This document shows, piece by piece, positions 9,124-18,062 of a stretch of 64,000 nt of DNA. The DNA comes from Achromobacter xylosoxidans A8 (lineage in GTDB: Bacteria; Pseudomonadota; Gammaproteobacteria; Burkholderiales; Burkholderiaceae_B), in the NCBI RefSeq assembly GCF_000165835.1, contig NC_014640.1:3720001-3784000 (forward strand), read 5' to 3'. The position numbers and the translations under genes are program-made. The notes below the pieces were generated by a model. That model did no database searches, was not told the origin of the DNA, and worked only from the letters and a program-made list of their open reading frames with translations. How positions within the stretch are numbered: the stretch's first letter is position 1; each line of letters begins with the position of its first letter.

Positions 9124-9162
9124 TCCAATATATTTTTTTGTGCTATCCATACCGATATTGGA
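9124..9162. promoter_or_regulatory. Inverted repeat in the Bug/LysR divergent promoter region
   Basis: TCCAATAT (9124-9131) and ATATTGGA (9155-9162) form a perfect 8-bp inverted repeat, 23 bases apart, in an AT-rich patch between the divergent bug (start 9030) and lysR (start 9222) genes. Placement and symmetry fit a regulator-binding or promoter-overlapping operator for the LysR protein. The spacing is wider than a simple T-N11-A box, so it may be two half-sites of a larger tetramer site. Confidence 0.45.
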
Positions 9163-9221
9163 TCAATCTTTTCCAAGCTGCCCGAGCGATCCGGCGTCCT
9201 TCCCCACCCGCGAGCCTTCCC

Positions 9222-10106
9222 ATGGATCTGCGCCAACTCCGCTACTTCGTGGCCGTCGCCGAGGAGCTGCATTTCGGCAGGGCCGCCAAGCGCCTGGCCA
9301 TCAGCCAGCCGCCCCTCAGCTTCAACATCCGCCAGCTGGAAGCCTCGCTGGGCATGGAACTGCTACGGCGCACCACCCGCGAAGTGGCGCTGACCGAAGC
9401 GGGCAAGGTGATCTATCGGGAAGCGTTGAAACTGCTGGCGTTGGCGCGCGATGCCGAGGAACAGGCGCGGCGCGCCGCCAATGGCGAAGCCGGCGCGGTG
9501 CATATCGGATTCGTGGGTTCGTCGTTCCTGACCCGGCTGGCCTCGGATGTGCGGGCCTACGCCGTGGCGCGCCCAGAGGTCGAGGTGGTGCTCTATGAAC
9601 TCAGCAGCTACGAGCAGATCGACGCGCTGCAACGCGGCCAGATCGATATCGGGATCGTGCATCCGCGGGTCATGCCATCCGGCGTCTCGTCGCGCGTGCT
9701 GCACCGCGAAGACTTCGTCTGCCTGCTCCCGGCCACGCATCCGCTGGCAGCGCTCGAAACGATAGACGCGCAGCAGTTGCAGCACGATGACTTCGTGCTG
9801 TTTCCGCGGGACTTTTCGCCGGGCTACTACGACAAGATATTGGCGCTATGCCTGCAGGCCGGCTTCACGCCGCATATCCGGCACAAGGTGCGGAACATGT
9901 TGACGATCGCGACCTTGGTCTCGCATGAGTTCGGCGTGTCCCTGGTCCCGGCCTCCTTGGGCAAGGTGCAATTGCCGAACCTGGCCTGCCGTCCCCTGAC
10001 GCATGCGTCGACCCCGTCGGACCTGCGCGGCATCTGGCGCCACGACGAAACGCAGCCCGCCGTGCTGGCCATGCTGGAGCAACTGGCGCAACCGCAACAG
10101 CCATGA
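9222..10106 (+). CDS. LysR-family transcriptional regulator
   Basis: 294 residues from ATG at 9222 (MDLRQLRYFVAVAEELHFGR), a typical LysR start; the open frame back to 9072 is not used. The N-terminal winged helix-turn-helix covers residues 1-60 (AAKRLAISQPPLSFNIRQLE), followed by the two-lobed co-inducer domain, about 90-290. It diverges from the Bug receptor/CoA-transferase/acyl-CoA dehydrogenase operon and very probably controls it in response to the transported acid or its CoA product. It is followed by a strong hairpin that separates it from the convergent dadA gene. Confidence 0.9.
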   Translation: MDLRQLRYFVAVAEELHFGRAAKRLAISQPPLSFNIRQLEASLGMELLRRTTREVALTEAGKVIYREALKLLALARDAEEQARRAANGEAGAVHIGFVGSSFLTRLASDVRAYAVARPEVEVVLYELSSYEQIDALQRGQIDIGIVHPRVMPSGVSSRVLHREDFVCLLPATHPLAALETIDAQQLQHDDFVLFPRDFSPGYYDKILALCLQAGFTPHIRHKVRNMLTIATLVSHEFGVSLVPASLGKVQLPNLACRPLTHASTPSDLRGIWRHDETQPAVLAMLEQLAQPQQP

Positions 10107-10111
10107 AGACA

Positions 10112-10170
10112 GAGGCCCCGCCAGCGTTCTGTGCTGGCGGGGCCTCCGCGGGGCCGGGCTTGCGGCCCGG
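10112..10170. terminator. Bidirectional terminator between lysR and dadA
   Basis: A perfect 14-bp stem (10112-10125 with 10133-10146, 7-base loop; GAGGCCCCGCCAGC arm) is followed by a second stem CCGGGC/GCCCGG (10154-10159 with 10165-10170). The pair lies between two convergent genes. T-tracts are weak on both sides, so termination strength is uncertain, but the position and exact symmetry make it the obvious candidate. Confidence 0.65.
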
Positions 10171-10188
10171 GCCAGAGAAAAACAGGAA

Positions 10189-11490
10189 TCAGGCGCTCTT
10201 GCCGTCCAGCACCAGCGACTGGTTGGACGCCGCCTTGCGGTCGTAGCGCGACAGGTCCAGGCCGTCCGTGCGGATGGCGGGACGCTGGCCCATGACCTGA
10301 TCGGCCACCAGCTTGCCGGAGCCGCAGGCCATGGTCCAGCCCAGCGTGCCGTGGCCGGTGTTCAGGTACAGGTTGCCGTAGCGCGTCGCGCCGACCACGG
10401 GCGTGCCGTCCGGGGTCATCGGACGCAAGCCGGTCCAGAACTCGGCCTGGGCCACGTGGCCGCTGCCCGGGAACAGGTCGTTGACGACCAGTTCCAGCGT
10501 CTTGCGGCGGGCCTCCTTCAGACGCAGGTCGAAGCCCGCGATCTCGGCCATGCCGCCGACGCGGATGCGCTGGTCGAAGCGCGTGACGGCGATCTTGTAG
10601 GTTTCGTCCAGGATGGTCGACACCGGCGCGGCCGATTCGTCGGCCATGGGGATGGTGAGCGAATAGCCCTTCAGCGGATACACCGGCAGGTCCAGGCCCA
10701 GCGGCGCGAGGAAATCGCGCGTGTAGCTGCCGAAGGCGGCGACGTAGCGGTCGGCGGTCAGCACTTCGTTGCCCACGCGCACGCCGGTGATCTGGCCGCC
10801 AGCCGTGTTCAGGCCCGACACCGTCTGGCCGAAGCGGAACTCCACGCCCAGGCCCTTGGCCAGTTCGGCCAGACGCGTGGTGAACAGTTGGCAGTCGCCG
10901 GTTTCGTCATTGGGCAGGCGCAGGCCGCCCGACAGCTTGTGCAGCGAGCGCGCCAGGGCCGGCTCGGCCGTCACCAGGCGGTTGCGGTCCAGCAGTTCGT
11001 AGGGCACGCCCACTTCTTCCAGCACGGCAATGTCGCGGCGGGCGGCTTCCAGCTGGGCCTCGGTGCGGAACAGCTGCAGGGTGCCGCGGGTGCGCTCTTC
11101 GTAGTGGATGCCAGTGGAGGTACGCAATTCGCGCAGGCAATCGCGGCTGTACTCGGACAGGCGCAGCATGCGTTCCTTGTTGACCGAGTAGCGTTCGGCG
11201 GAACAGTTGGCCAGCATGGCCGCCATCCATTTCAGCTGAAACAGGCTGCCGTCCAGGCGGATGGCCAGCGGGGCGTGCTTCTGGAACAGCCACTTGATGG
11301 CCTTCAGCGGAATGCCGGGCGCCGCCCAAGGCGTGGAATAGCCCGGCGACACCTGTCCGGCGTTGGCGTAGCTGGTCTCCTGCGCCGCCGCAGGCTGGCG
11401 GTCCAGCACCGTGACTTTGGCTCCCTGACGGGCCAGGTAATAAGCGGTGGTGGTGCCGATGACGCCGCTGCCGAGGACGATGACGTGCAT
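10189..11490 (-). CDS. dadA: D-amino acid dehydrogenase small subunit
   Basis: 433 residues, the usual DadA length (about 415-435). The N-terminal FAD dinucleotide fold ([20 protein letters not shown]) is followed by the DadA-specific [20 protein letters not shown], and the C-terminal FAD closing motif [16 protein letters not shown] is intact. The enzyme oxidatively deaminates D-amino acids, chiefly D-alanine, passing electrons to the quinone pool at the inner membrane face. An Lrp-family gene diverges from it with a perfect palindrome between them, the usual arrangement for alanine-responsive control of dadA. No alanine racemase (dadX) gene lies next to it here. Confidence 0.93.
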   Translation of the reverse strand: MHVIVLGSGVIGTTTAYYLARQGAKVTVLDRQPAAAQETSYANAGQVSPGYSTPWAAPGIPLKAIKWLFQKHAPLAIRLDGSLFQLKWMAAMLANCSAERYSVNKERMLRLSEYSRDCLRELRTSTGIHYEERTRGTLQLFRTEAQLEAARRDIAVLEEVGVPYELLDRNRLVTAEPALARSLHKLSGGLRLPNDETGDCQLFTTRLAELAKGLGVEFRFGQTVSGLNTAGGQITGVRVGNEVLTADRYVAAFGSYTRDFLAPLGLDLPVYPLKGYSLTIPMADESAAPVSTILDETYKIAVTRFDQRIRVGGMAEIAGFDLRLKEARRKTLELVVNDLFPGSGHVAQAEFWTGLRPMTPDGTPVVGATRYGNLYLNTGHGTLGWTMACGSGKLVADQVMGQRPAIRTDGLDLSRYDRKAASNQSLVLDGKSA

Positions 11491-11552
11491 GATTCTTTCC
11501 GATGATTGGTTTTGTTCAGGAATTTCGGTAGTCTATGGGCCTCTCAGTAGTG

Positions 11553-11587
11553 AAAAGCACTGAAGATTTTTCTTTGGCAGTGCTTTT
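11553..11587. promoter_or_regulatory. Probable Lrp-family operator between dadA and the Lrp gene
   Basis: AAAAGCACTG (11553-11562) and CAGTGCTTTT (11578-11587) form a perfect 10-bp inverted repeat with a 15-base AT-rich spacer, in the 135-base gap between divergently transcribed dadA and the Lrp-family gene. Position, symmetry and flexible AT centre fit an Lrp/AsnC binding site controlling both genes. Confidence 0.6.
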
Positions 11588-11625
11588 TCCCGCCCCCTTC
11601 CTGTTTTTCCATCGCCAAAAGTGAA

Positions 11626-12093
11626 ATGCGCGAGCTAGACCGTATTGACCTGAAAATCCTGGATATCCTGCAGCGGGAAGGCCGTATTTCCGTCACTGAA
11701 CTGGCCGACCGGATCAGCCTGTCCGCCACCCCCTGCTCCGACCGCGTCAAGCGCATGGAGCGCGAAGGCGTCATCACGGGTTACCATGCGCGCGTCAATC
11801 CGGCGGCGCTGGGCAAGAACCTGCTCGTCTTCCTGGAGATCAAGCTGTCGGCCAAATCCGGCGACGTGTTCGACAAGGTCAAGAAAGAGTTGCTATATGT
11901 GCCCGAAGTCATGGAATGCCACCTGGTGTCCGGCGACTTCGACTATCTGGTCAAGGCCCGCCTGACTGAAATGAACGAATACCGCCGTCTCCTCGGCGAA
12001 ATCCTCAAACGCCTGCCCGCGTCCGCCGAATCGCGCAGCTACGTGGTCATGGAGGAGATCAAGGAGACCCTGTACCTGCCTGTGGACCGCTAG
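11626..12093 (+). CDS. Lrp/AsnC-family transcriptional regulator
   Basis: 155 residues (MRELDRIDLKILDILQREGR), full length for Lrp-type proteins. A winged helix-turn-helix (about 5-60, VTELADRISLSATPCSDRVKRME) precedes the ligand-sensing AsnC/RAM domain (70-150, with VMECHLVSGDFDYLVKAR). The sequence CHLVSGDFDY is the conserved ligand-binding strand-turn. It diverges from dadA and is the likely activator or repressor of it, by analogy with DadR of pseudomonads. The protein should form octamers wrapping DNA; a 10-bp inverted repeat upstream is the probable site. Confidence 0.9.
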   Translation: MRELDRIDLKILDILQREGRISVTELADRISLSATPCSDRVKRMEREGVITGYHARVNPAALGKNLLVFLEIKLSAKSGDVFDKVKKELLYVPEVMECHLVSGDFDYLVKARLTEMNEYRRLLGEILKRLPASAESRSYVVMEEIKETLYLPVDR

Positions 12094-12214
12094 GCGCCTG
12101 CCGCCTGCGCGGATTGCACGCCGATTGTTACCGGTCGGGTCCGCGCTGGCTGCTATGCTGGCGGCCCTTCGGCGCGTGCCTATGCCGCGTAATCCGACCC
12201 TAATTTATTTGCCT

Positions 12215-12880
12215 ATGTCTATGACCCGTCTCTACAAGTACTTCTTCCGCGGCCTGATCACGGTCCTGCCGCTGGCCCTGACGATCTACCTGCTGTATAT
12301 CTTCCTGGCCTGGACCGAAGCCGTGGCGCTGACCTTCCTGCGTCCCTTCATCGGCGGGTTCTACGTGCCGGGCATGGGCCTGGCGCTGGGCATCCTCGGC
12401 ATCCTGGCCATCGGCTACCTGGTGTCCAAGGAACGCGTGCAGCGGGTGCTGGTGCTGCTGGAAATGCCGTTCACCAACCTGCCGGTGGTCAAGAGCATCT
12501 ACTCGTCCCTGAAGAGCTTCGCGGATTATTTTTCGCCCAGCTCCAAGAACACCGCCCAGCAGGTCGTGATCCTGCGCGTGCCGGGCCAGCAGCTGGAACT
12601 GGTCGGCCTGGTCACCCGCCGCAACATGGAAGGCCTGCCCGAAGGCTTCACCCAAGGCGAGCGCGTGGCCGTGTACCTGCCGATGGGCTACATGATCGGC
12701 GGCTATACCGTGTTCGTGCCGCAGGAATGGGTCCAGCCCATCCAGATGTCGGTCGAGGAAGCCATGCGTTCGTCCCTGATCGCCTGGATGGCGCGCGCCG
12801 AAACCAACAACAACCGTCCGGCCGCGCAGGAGCCTCCCGCCCCCGCGAAGGACGGCGCCAACGGCGGCGGCCAGGCCTGA
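12215..12880 (+). CDS. DUF502 family membrane protein
   Basis: 221 residues from ATG at 12215 (MSMTRLYKYFFRGLITVLPL); longer in-frame starts at 12125 (TTG) or 12182 add non-conserved residues. Two long hydrophobic segments lie near residues 15-37 and 52-75, then LVSKERVQRVLVLLEMPFTNLPVVKSIY, the conserved DUF502 block, and GYMIGGYTVFVP. The family (including COV proteins in plants) has no firm biochemical role in bacteria. The tail is a low-complexity Pro/Ala/Gly stretch. It starts a run of four same-strand small genes with gaps of 13-34 bases, which suggests an operon. Confidence 0.85.
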   Translation: MSMTRLYKYFFRGLITVLPLALTIYLLYIFLAWTEAVALTFLRPFIGGFYVPGMGLALGILGILAIGYLVSKERVQRVLVLLEMPFTNLPVVKSIYSSLKSFADYFSPSSKNTAQQVVILRVPGQQLELVGLVTRRNMEGLPEGFTQGERVAVYLPMGYMIGGYTVFVPQEWVQPIQMSVEEAMRSSLIAWMARAETNNNRPAAQEPPAPAKDGANGGGQA

Positions 12881-12913
12881 GCGCCCCGCCCTCACCTCTA
12901 CGAAACTCACGCT

Positions 12914-13159
12914 ATGCCCATCATCGAATTCACGCTGGCCCAAGGCAGCCCCTATATTGAAGTGAACCAGCTGCTCAAGGCCACCGGCGTCTGCGACAGC
13001 GGCGGCGCGGGCAAGATGCTCGTGGCCGAAGGCCACGTCAGCGTGGGCGGCGTGGTCGAAAGCCGCAAGACGGCGAAGATCCGCGCCGGCCAGATCGTCA
13101 CCTGCGGCGACGTGCGCATCGTCGTGCGCGCCGCCGACGCCGGCGGCCAGGACGCCTGA
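12914..13159 (+). CDS. S4-domain RNA-binding protein, YbcJ-like
   Basis: 81 residues with a single S4 fold: VNQLLKATGVCDSGGAGKML, then VSVGGVVESRKTAKIRAGQIV, which carries the GG-x-x-E-x-R-K turn of S4 RNA-binding domains. The small stand-alone YbcJ family is thought to bind structured RNA such as rRNA or tRNA; its exact target is not known. 33 bases downstream of the DUF502 gene and 34 bases upstream of the nuclease-like gene, so probably co-transcribed. Confidence 0.85.
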   Translation: MPIIEFTLAQGSPYIEVNQLLKATGVCDSGGAGKMLVAEGHVSVGGVVESRKTAKIRAGQIVTCGDVRIVVRAADAGGQDA

Positions 13160-13193
13160 AGCCCTACATCCCAAAGCATCACCGCGAGCCGCC

Positions 13194-13769
13194 ATGAAAT
13201 TCAAGATGTCCCAGAACTCCATCTTTGCCGTGCTGCTGCGCTCGCCCTGGTGGATGAGCGCCGGCGTGGCCGTGCTGCTGTCGGCCGCCGGCTTTGCCGC
13301 GCTGCCGCTGGAGTACGCCGCGATGGGCGTGTTCGCCGCGGTGCCGTTCGCGGTCATCGCCATCATGGCGGCCTACAAGCAGCTGCGCTCGCCCTCGGGC
13401 GCGCGGGTGCAGGCCGTGGCCGAGGCCGCCGCCGGCATGTCCTGGGCCGACTTCTCCAAGACCGTCGAAGCGGGCTTTCGCCGCGACGGCTGTGAAGTGC
13501 AGCGGCTGCAATTGCCCGGCGCCGATTTCGCGCTCACCAAGGACGGCCACGTCGCCCTGGTCAGCGCCAAGCGCTGGAAAGCCGCCCGCGTCGGCGTCGA
13601 GCCCTTGCGCGAGCTGCAGGCGGCGCGCGAGAAACGCGGCGCGCGCGAAGCCATCTATATCGCACTGGGCGAGGTTTCGGACAATGCGCTGCAATATGCC
13701 AAGTCGCAGGGGGTGTCGCTGATGATGGCGCCCGAACTGGCCAAGCTGCTGCGGGACCTCAAGCCCTGA
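13194..13769 (+). CDS. Membrane-anchored Mrr-like restriction endonuclease-fold protein
   Basis: 191 residues. Two hydrophobic segments (about 19-38 and 42-61) precede a soluble domain that reads like the Mrr-type PD-(D/E)xK nuclease fold: MSWADFSKTVEAGFRRDG, PGADFALTKDG, then VALVSAKRWK. The metal ligand Asp111 and Lys126 are present, but the usual Gln of the QxK motif is Ser (SAK), so catalysis is uncertain. Related small membrane proteins in Burkholderiales are annotated as restriction endonucleases without proof of cleavage. No methyltransferase is nearby, which argues against a classical restriction system; quality control of DNA or a purely structural role is possible. Confidence 0.7.
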   Translation: MKFKMSQNSIFAVLLRSPWWMSAGVAVLLSAAGFAALPLEYAAMGVFAAVPFAVIAIMAAYKQLRSPSGARVQAVAEAAAGMSWADFSKTVEAGFRRDGCEVQRLQLPGADFALTKDGHVALVSAKRWKAARVGVEPLRELQAAREKRGAREAIYIALGEVSDNALQYAKSQGVSLMMAPELAKLLRDLKP

Positions 13770-13782
13770 CCTCGGTACGGCA

Positions 13783-14157
13783 ATGAACTACCGCCTGCTT
13801 GCCGACCTCGTGCTCATCGTGCACGGCCTCTTCGTCGCCTTCGTGGTGTTCGGCGGACTGCTGGCGTTATGGAAGCGCTGGGTCGCCTACCTGCACCTGC
13901 CGGCCCTGGCCTGGGGCGCTTTGGTCATAGGCATGGGCTGGATTTGCCCGCTGACGCCGCTGGAGATTTCGCTGCGGCAGCAGGCCGGCCAGCAAGGCTA
14001 TGGCGGCGGCTTCATCGAACACTACGTGCTGGCGCTGATCTACCCCGAAGGCATCACCCGTGCGACGCAGATCGTGCTGGCGGCCTTGCTGATCGTGGGC
14101 AACATCATCGTCTACACGCTGTGGGCGCGGCGCGGCCGGCGCCAGCCGGCCGCCTAG
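13783..14157 (+). CDS. DUF2784 small membrane protein
   Basis: 124 residues with four hydrophobic helices. Opens MNYRLLADLVLIVHGLFVAF and contains WKRWVAYLHLPALAWG and GWICPLTPLE, the conserved blocks of DUF2784. The later GGGFIEHYV and a last helix followed by a basic tail complete the family pattern. Function unknown; inner-membrane location is predicted. 13 bases after the Mrr-like gene, last of the four-gene run, and convergent with the next gene. Confidence 0.85.
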   Translation: MNYRLLADLVLIVHGLFVAFVVFGGLLALWKRWVAYLHLPALAWGALVIGMGWICPLTPLEISLRQQAGQQGYGGGFIEHYVLALIYPEGITRATQIVLAALLIVGNIIVYTLWARRGRRQPAA

Positions 14158-14167
14158 GCCGCACCGT

Positions 14168-15295
14168 TTACAAGCCGCGCGCGATCACCAGGCGCTGGAT
14201 GTCGCTGGTGCCTTCGTAGATCTGGCACACGCGCACATCGCGATAGATCCGTTCGACCGGGAAATCCTTCAGATAGCCATAGCCGCCCAGGGTCTGGATG
14301 GCGGCCGAACACACTTTTTCGGCCATCTCGGAGGCGAACAGCTTGGCCATGGACGCCTCCGTCAGCGCCGGCCTGCCGGCTTCGCGCAGCGCCGCGGCGT
14401 GCAGCACCATTTGCCGCGCCGCGTGGATCTGCGTCGCCATGTCGGCCAGGCGGAAAGCCACTGCCTGATGCTCCATGATGGGCTTGCCAAAGGCCTGCCG
14501 GTCGCGCGCGTAGTCGCGCGCGCACTCGAACGCGGCCCGCGCCATGCCCACGGATTGGGAAGCGATGCCGATGCGCCCGCCTTCCAGGTTGGACAGCGCA
14601 ATCTTGTAGCCCTCGCCTTCCGCGCCGAGGCGGTAGGCCGCCGGGATACGCATGTCCTCGAACGCGATCTGGCAGGTGTCCGAAGCATGCTGGCCCAGCT
14701 TGTCCTCCACCCGCAGCACCTTGTAGCCCGGGGTGTCGGTCGGCACGATGAAGGCGGAAATGCCGCGTTTGCCGGCCTCGGGGTCGGTCACCGCGAACAC
14801 GATCACGACCTGGCCGCTGCGCCCCGACGTGATGAACTGCTTGGCGCCATTCAGGATGTAGTCGTCGCCATCGCGCCGCGCCCGGGTGTGCAGGCTGCTG
14901 GCGTCCGACCCGGCCTGCGGCTCGGTCAGCGCGAATCCGCCGATATGTTCGCCGGTTGCCAACGGCCGCAGGAACTGCTCTTTCTGCGCGTCGGTGCCGA
15001 ACTTCAGGATGGGCATGCAGGCGACCGAATTGTGCACGCTCATGATGGTGGAGCAGGCGCCATTGCCGGCAGCGATTTCCTCCAGCGCGACCGCATACGC
15101 GATATAGCCGCTGTCATTGCCGTCCCAGGCTTCGGGCACCAGCATGCCGAAAAAGCCCAACTGCGCCATTTCGGCGATGGCGTCGGCGGGATAGGCGTGG
15201 TCACGGTCCCAGGCCTCCGAGTTGGGCGCCAGGCGCTCCTGCGCGAAGCGGCGCGCCATTTCCTGGACGCTGAGCTGTTCTTCCGTCAAAAGCAT
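14168..15295 (-). CDS. Acyl-CoA dehydrogenase
   Basis: 375 residues, standard length. FAD/substrate motifs in order: [70 protein letters not shown] and [11 protein letters not shown], where the Glu in IYEGTSD is the position of the catalytic base in short-chain and most related enzymes. It removes two hydrogens from an acyl-CoA, passing them to ETF. No other beta-oxidation gene is adjacent, so the chain length or branched substrate cannot be told. Its end is 10 bases from the convergent DUF2784 gene. Confidence 0.9.
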   Translation of the reverse strand: MLLTEEQLSVQEMARRFAQERLAPNSEAWDRDHAYPADAIAEMAQLGFFGMLVPEAWDGNDSGYIAYAVALEEIAAGNGACSTIMSVHNSVACMPILKFGTDAQKEQFLRPLATGEHIGGFALTEPQAGSDASSLHTRARRDGDDYILNGAKQFITSGRSGQVVIVFAVTDPEAGKRGISAFIVPTDTPGYKVLRVEDKLGQHASDTCQIAFEDMRIPAAYRLGAEGEGYKIALSNLEGGRIGIASQSVGMARAAFECARDYARDRQAFGKPIMEHQAVAFRLADMATQIHAARQMVLHAAALREAGRPALTEASMAKLFASEMAEKVCSAAIQTLGGYGYLKDFPVERIYRDVRVCQIYEGTSDIQRLVIARGL

Positions 15296-15419
15296 GTCTG
15301 TCTCTCCTGGATGCGGTGGCGGCCGGCGCGCGGCCTGCTCTGTTCTGCGTTTCGGCGTCGGCTTGGGACGGCCGTCAGATCGCCAGAATACACCGGGCCG
15401 GCGCGCGCGCCGGACGCGC

Positions 15420-17237
15420 CTATTCGCGCGGCGCGTCCTGCTCGGCGCGCTGACGCGCCGGACCGCTGGCGCGGCTCAGGTTGTAGGCGGTGTTCACCAG
15501 TCCGATGTGCGAAAACCCTTGCGGAAAATTGCCCACCAGGCGGCGCCGGCCGACGTCGTATTCTTCCGCCAGCAGGCCCAGGTCATTGCGCAGCGCCAGC
15601 AAGTGTTCGAACAGGCGTTCGGCGTCGGCGATGCGCCCCTGCATGACATAGGCGTCGGCCAGCCAGAAGCTGCAGGCCAGGAACACGCCCTCCTCGCCCG
15701 GCAGGCCGTCGCTGGCGTGCTGGGTGGAATAACGCAACAGCAGGCCGTCGCGCAGCAGTTCGCGTTCGATAGCACGCACCGTGCCCGCCACGCGCGGATC
15801 GTCCGCGGGCAGGAAGCCCACTTGGGGGATCAGCAGCAGGCTGGCATCCAGTTCCTCCGATCCGTAGCTCTGCACGAAACAGCCGCGCGCCGGGTTGTAG
15901 CCGTGCTTGCAGATATCCGCGCGGATGCGGTCGGCAAGGCGCTGCCATTCATCGCGCGGCCCGCGCAGGCCGAATCGGTCGCAGGACTGCACCGCGCGGT
16001 CGAACGCGACCCAGCACATCAGCCGCGAATGCGTGAAGGCGCGGCGCTCGCCCCGCACCTCCCAGATGCCATGGTCCAGGTCCTGCCAACGGTGTTTCAG
16101 CGGCTCCAGCAGCACGTTCTGCAGGCGCCAGGCCTCGGCCAGCGGCGCCAGGTCCGCGGCGCGCGCGGCATACAGGGTCTCGATGAGTTCGCCGTAGACG
16201 TCCAGCTGGCTCTGGCCGGCGGCGCCGTTGCCGCGCCGCACCGGCAGGCTGCCCTCATATCCCGGCAGCCAGGGGATCTCCAGTTCGGGCAGCCAGCGCT
16301 CGCCGGCGATGCCGTACATGATCTGCAACTGGTCGGGATGCCCGGCCACGGCGCGCAGCAGCCATTGGCGCCAGGCCTCGGCCTCTTCGCGGTAGCCGGC
16401 ATTGAGCAAGGCGTACAAGGTCAGCGCCGAGTCGCGCAGCCAGCAATGCCGGTAGTCCCAATTGCGGCTGCCGCCCAAGGCTTCCGGCAACGAGGTGGTG
16501 GGCGCGGCGATGATGCCGCCAGTGGGCTGGAAGGTCAGCAGCTTGAGCGTGATCAGCGAGCGGACCACGGCATCGCGCCCTTCCTCGCTGCCTTCCCAGC
16601 GGCAGCGCTTGGCCCACTCCTGCCACCAGGAGATGGTGCGGTCCATGCTTTCCACGCGGTCCGGCACGAAATGCGGCGTGCGGTGCGAGCGGTGATAGGA
16701 CAGCGTGAACGGCACCACCCGGCCCGGATGCACCGAGAAGCGCGCCGTGGTCGTGAGCTCGTGCCCCGCCAGGTCCACCGGCGTATGCAGCTCGACCGCG
16801 TCGGGGCCGGCGATGGCGCTCAGGCCGTAGTCGCGCCGGCGTACCCAGGGGACGGCCTGCCCATAGTTGAAGCGCAGCGCCATCTCCATGTCCATCTGCA
16901 CGTGCCCGGATTCGCCGCGCACGATGCGCACCACGTCGGCGCGCTCATCGTCGTCGCTCAGCGGCATGAAGTCGTACAGCAGCGCCGCGCCCGAGCTGGT
17001 CTCGTAGCGCGTTTCCAGCACCGCGGTATCCGGCACGTAGCGGCGCGAGACCGTGTATTTCTGCGCATGCGGCGCGATGCGCCAGTGTCCGTGCCGTTCG
17101 TCCCCCAGCAGCGCCGCGAAGCACGCCGGTGAATCGAAGTGCGGCAGGCACAGCCAATCGATGGAGCCGTCGCGCGCCACCAGCGCGGCCGACAGCATGT
17201 TGCCGATCAATCCGTAGTCTTCCAGGGGCTTGGACAT
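15420..17237 (-). CDS. Glycoside hydrolase family 15 (glucoamylase/trehalase-like)
   Basis: 605 residues, usual for the prokaryotic two-domain GH15 group. N-terminal beta-sandwich domain ([29 protein letters not shown] and on to about 250), then the alpha/alpha barrel: [47 protein letters not shown] (catalytic Glu) and LGLLAEEYD (second acid). No signal peptide, so cytoplasmic. Such proteins act on alpha-glucans or trehalose, releasing glucose. The gene starts four bases after the stop of the upstream short-chain dehydrogenase gene, so the two are translated from one message; glucose release and oxidation would make sense together. Confidence 0.88.
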   Translation of the reverse strand: MSKPLEDYGLIGNMLSAALVARDGSIDWLCLPHFDSPACFAALLGDERHGHWRIAPHAQKYTVSRRYVPDTAVLETRYETSSGAALLYDFMPLSDDDERADVVRIVRGESGHVQMDMEMALRFNYGQAVPWVRRRDYGLSAIAGPDAVELHTPVDLAGHELTTTARFSVHPGRVVPFTLSYHRSHRTPHFVPDRVESMDRTISWWQEWAKRCRWEGSEEGRDAVVRSLITLKLLTFQPTGGIIAAPTTSLPEALGGSRNWDYRHCWLRDSALTLYALLNAGYREEAEAWRQWLLRAVAGHPDQLQIMYGIAGERWLPELEIPWLPGYEGSLPVRRGNGAAGQSQLDVYGELIETLYAARAADLAPLAEAWRLQNVLLEPLKHRWQDLDHGIWEVRGERRAFTHSRLMCWVAFDRAVQSCDRFGLRGPRDEWQRLADRIRADICKHGYNPARGCFVQSYGSEELDASLLLIPQVGFLPADDPRVAGTVRAIERELLRDGLLLRYSTQHASDGLPGEEGVFLACSFWLADAYVMQGRIADAERLFEHLLALRNDLGLLAEEYDVGRRRLVGNFPQGFSHIGLVNTAYNLSRASGPARQRAEQDAPRE

Positions 17238-17240
17238 GGT

Positions 17241-18062
17241 CTAGCCCGCGCCCCGGAACTCGGGATACAGCGTCATGCCGCCGTCGACGAACAAGGTCGT
17301 GCCAGTGACGTAGTCCGAGGCGTCGCTGGCCAGCCATACTGCCGCGCGCGCCACGTCTTCGGGTTCGCCGATACGGCCGTAGGGAATCAGCTTCAGCAGT
17401 TTGGCCAGGCTTTCCGGGGTGTCCCAGGCCGGCTGGTTGATGGCGGTGCGTATGGCGCCCGGCGCGATGGAATTGACCCGTATCCGGGCCGGAGCCAGTT
17501 CCTGCGCCAGCGATTTCATCAGCATGGACACGCCGCCCTTGGAGGCCGCGTAATTCACCTGGAAGGCCCAGGGAATGACCTCGTGCACCGAACTGATGAA
17601 GAGGATGTTGCCCGTCGCCAGCCCCTGCCGCGCCGGGTCGGCCGGCTGCGATTGGAACAGCCGGGCCGCGGCGCGCGCGCACAGGAAATGCCCCGTCAGG
17701 TTCACATCGATGACGCGTTGCCAATCGGCCAGCGTCATGTCGGCGACCGGGGCCGGATGCTCTATGCCCGCATTATTGACCAGGATGTCCAGTCGTCCGT
17801 AGTGCTGCAGCGCCTGCGCAAACAGGTGCTCCACCTCGGCCTCCTTGCTGATGTCGCCGGCCGCCGTGACGGCCGACCCTCCCTGGCGCTGGATTGCTTC
17901 GGCGACTGCCGCCGCGCGCCCCTGGGAATCGCCGCCCGCGCGATGATTCACCACCACCCGCGCGCCGGCCGCGGCCAGCCCGATCGCGGTGGCGCGGCCT
18001 ATGCCGGAGGACGCCCCTGTCACCACGGCCACCCGGCCGCGCAGTTCACTCGGGTGTTGCAT
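17241..18062 (-). CDS. Short-chain dehydrogenase/reductase (glucose 1-dehydrogenase-like)
   Basis: 273 residues from ATG at 18062, with AGGGAGG about six bases upstream; the longer frame to 18161 lacks conserved sequence. Classical SDR motifs: TGASSGIGRA cofactor loop, NNAGIEHPA, the catalytic Ser in ISSVHEV, and YAASKGG (YxxxK). The ending YVTGTTLFVDGGMTLYP is typical. The combination ISSVHE and NYAASKGG is often seen in enzymes annotated as glucose 1-dehydrogenase. It is tightly coupled to a GH15 hydrolase gene, which supports a sugar substrate but does not prove it. Confidence 0.85.
   Translation of the reverse strand: MQHPSELRGRVAVVTGASSGIGRATAIGLAAAGARVVVNHRAGGDSQGRAAAVAEAIQRQGGSAVTAAGDISKEAEVEHLFAQALQHYGRLDILVNNAGIEHPAPVADMTLADWQRVIDVNLTGHFLCARAAARLFQSQPADPARQGLATGNILFISSVHEVIPWAFQVNYAASKGGVSMLMKSLAQELAPARIRVNSIAPGAIRTAINQPAWDTPESLAKLLKLIPYGRIGEPEDVARAAVWLASDASDYVTGTTLFVDGGMTLYPEFRGAG

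Noticed and set aside
13194..13769. Part of a restriction-modification system
   Set aside because: No methyltransferase or specificity subunit nearby and the catalytic Gln is replaced; reported only as an Mrr-like fold.
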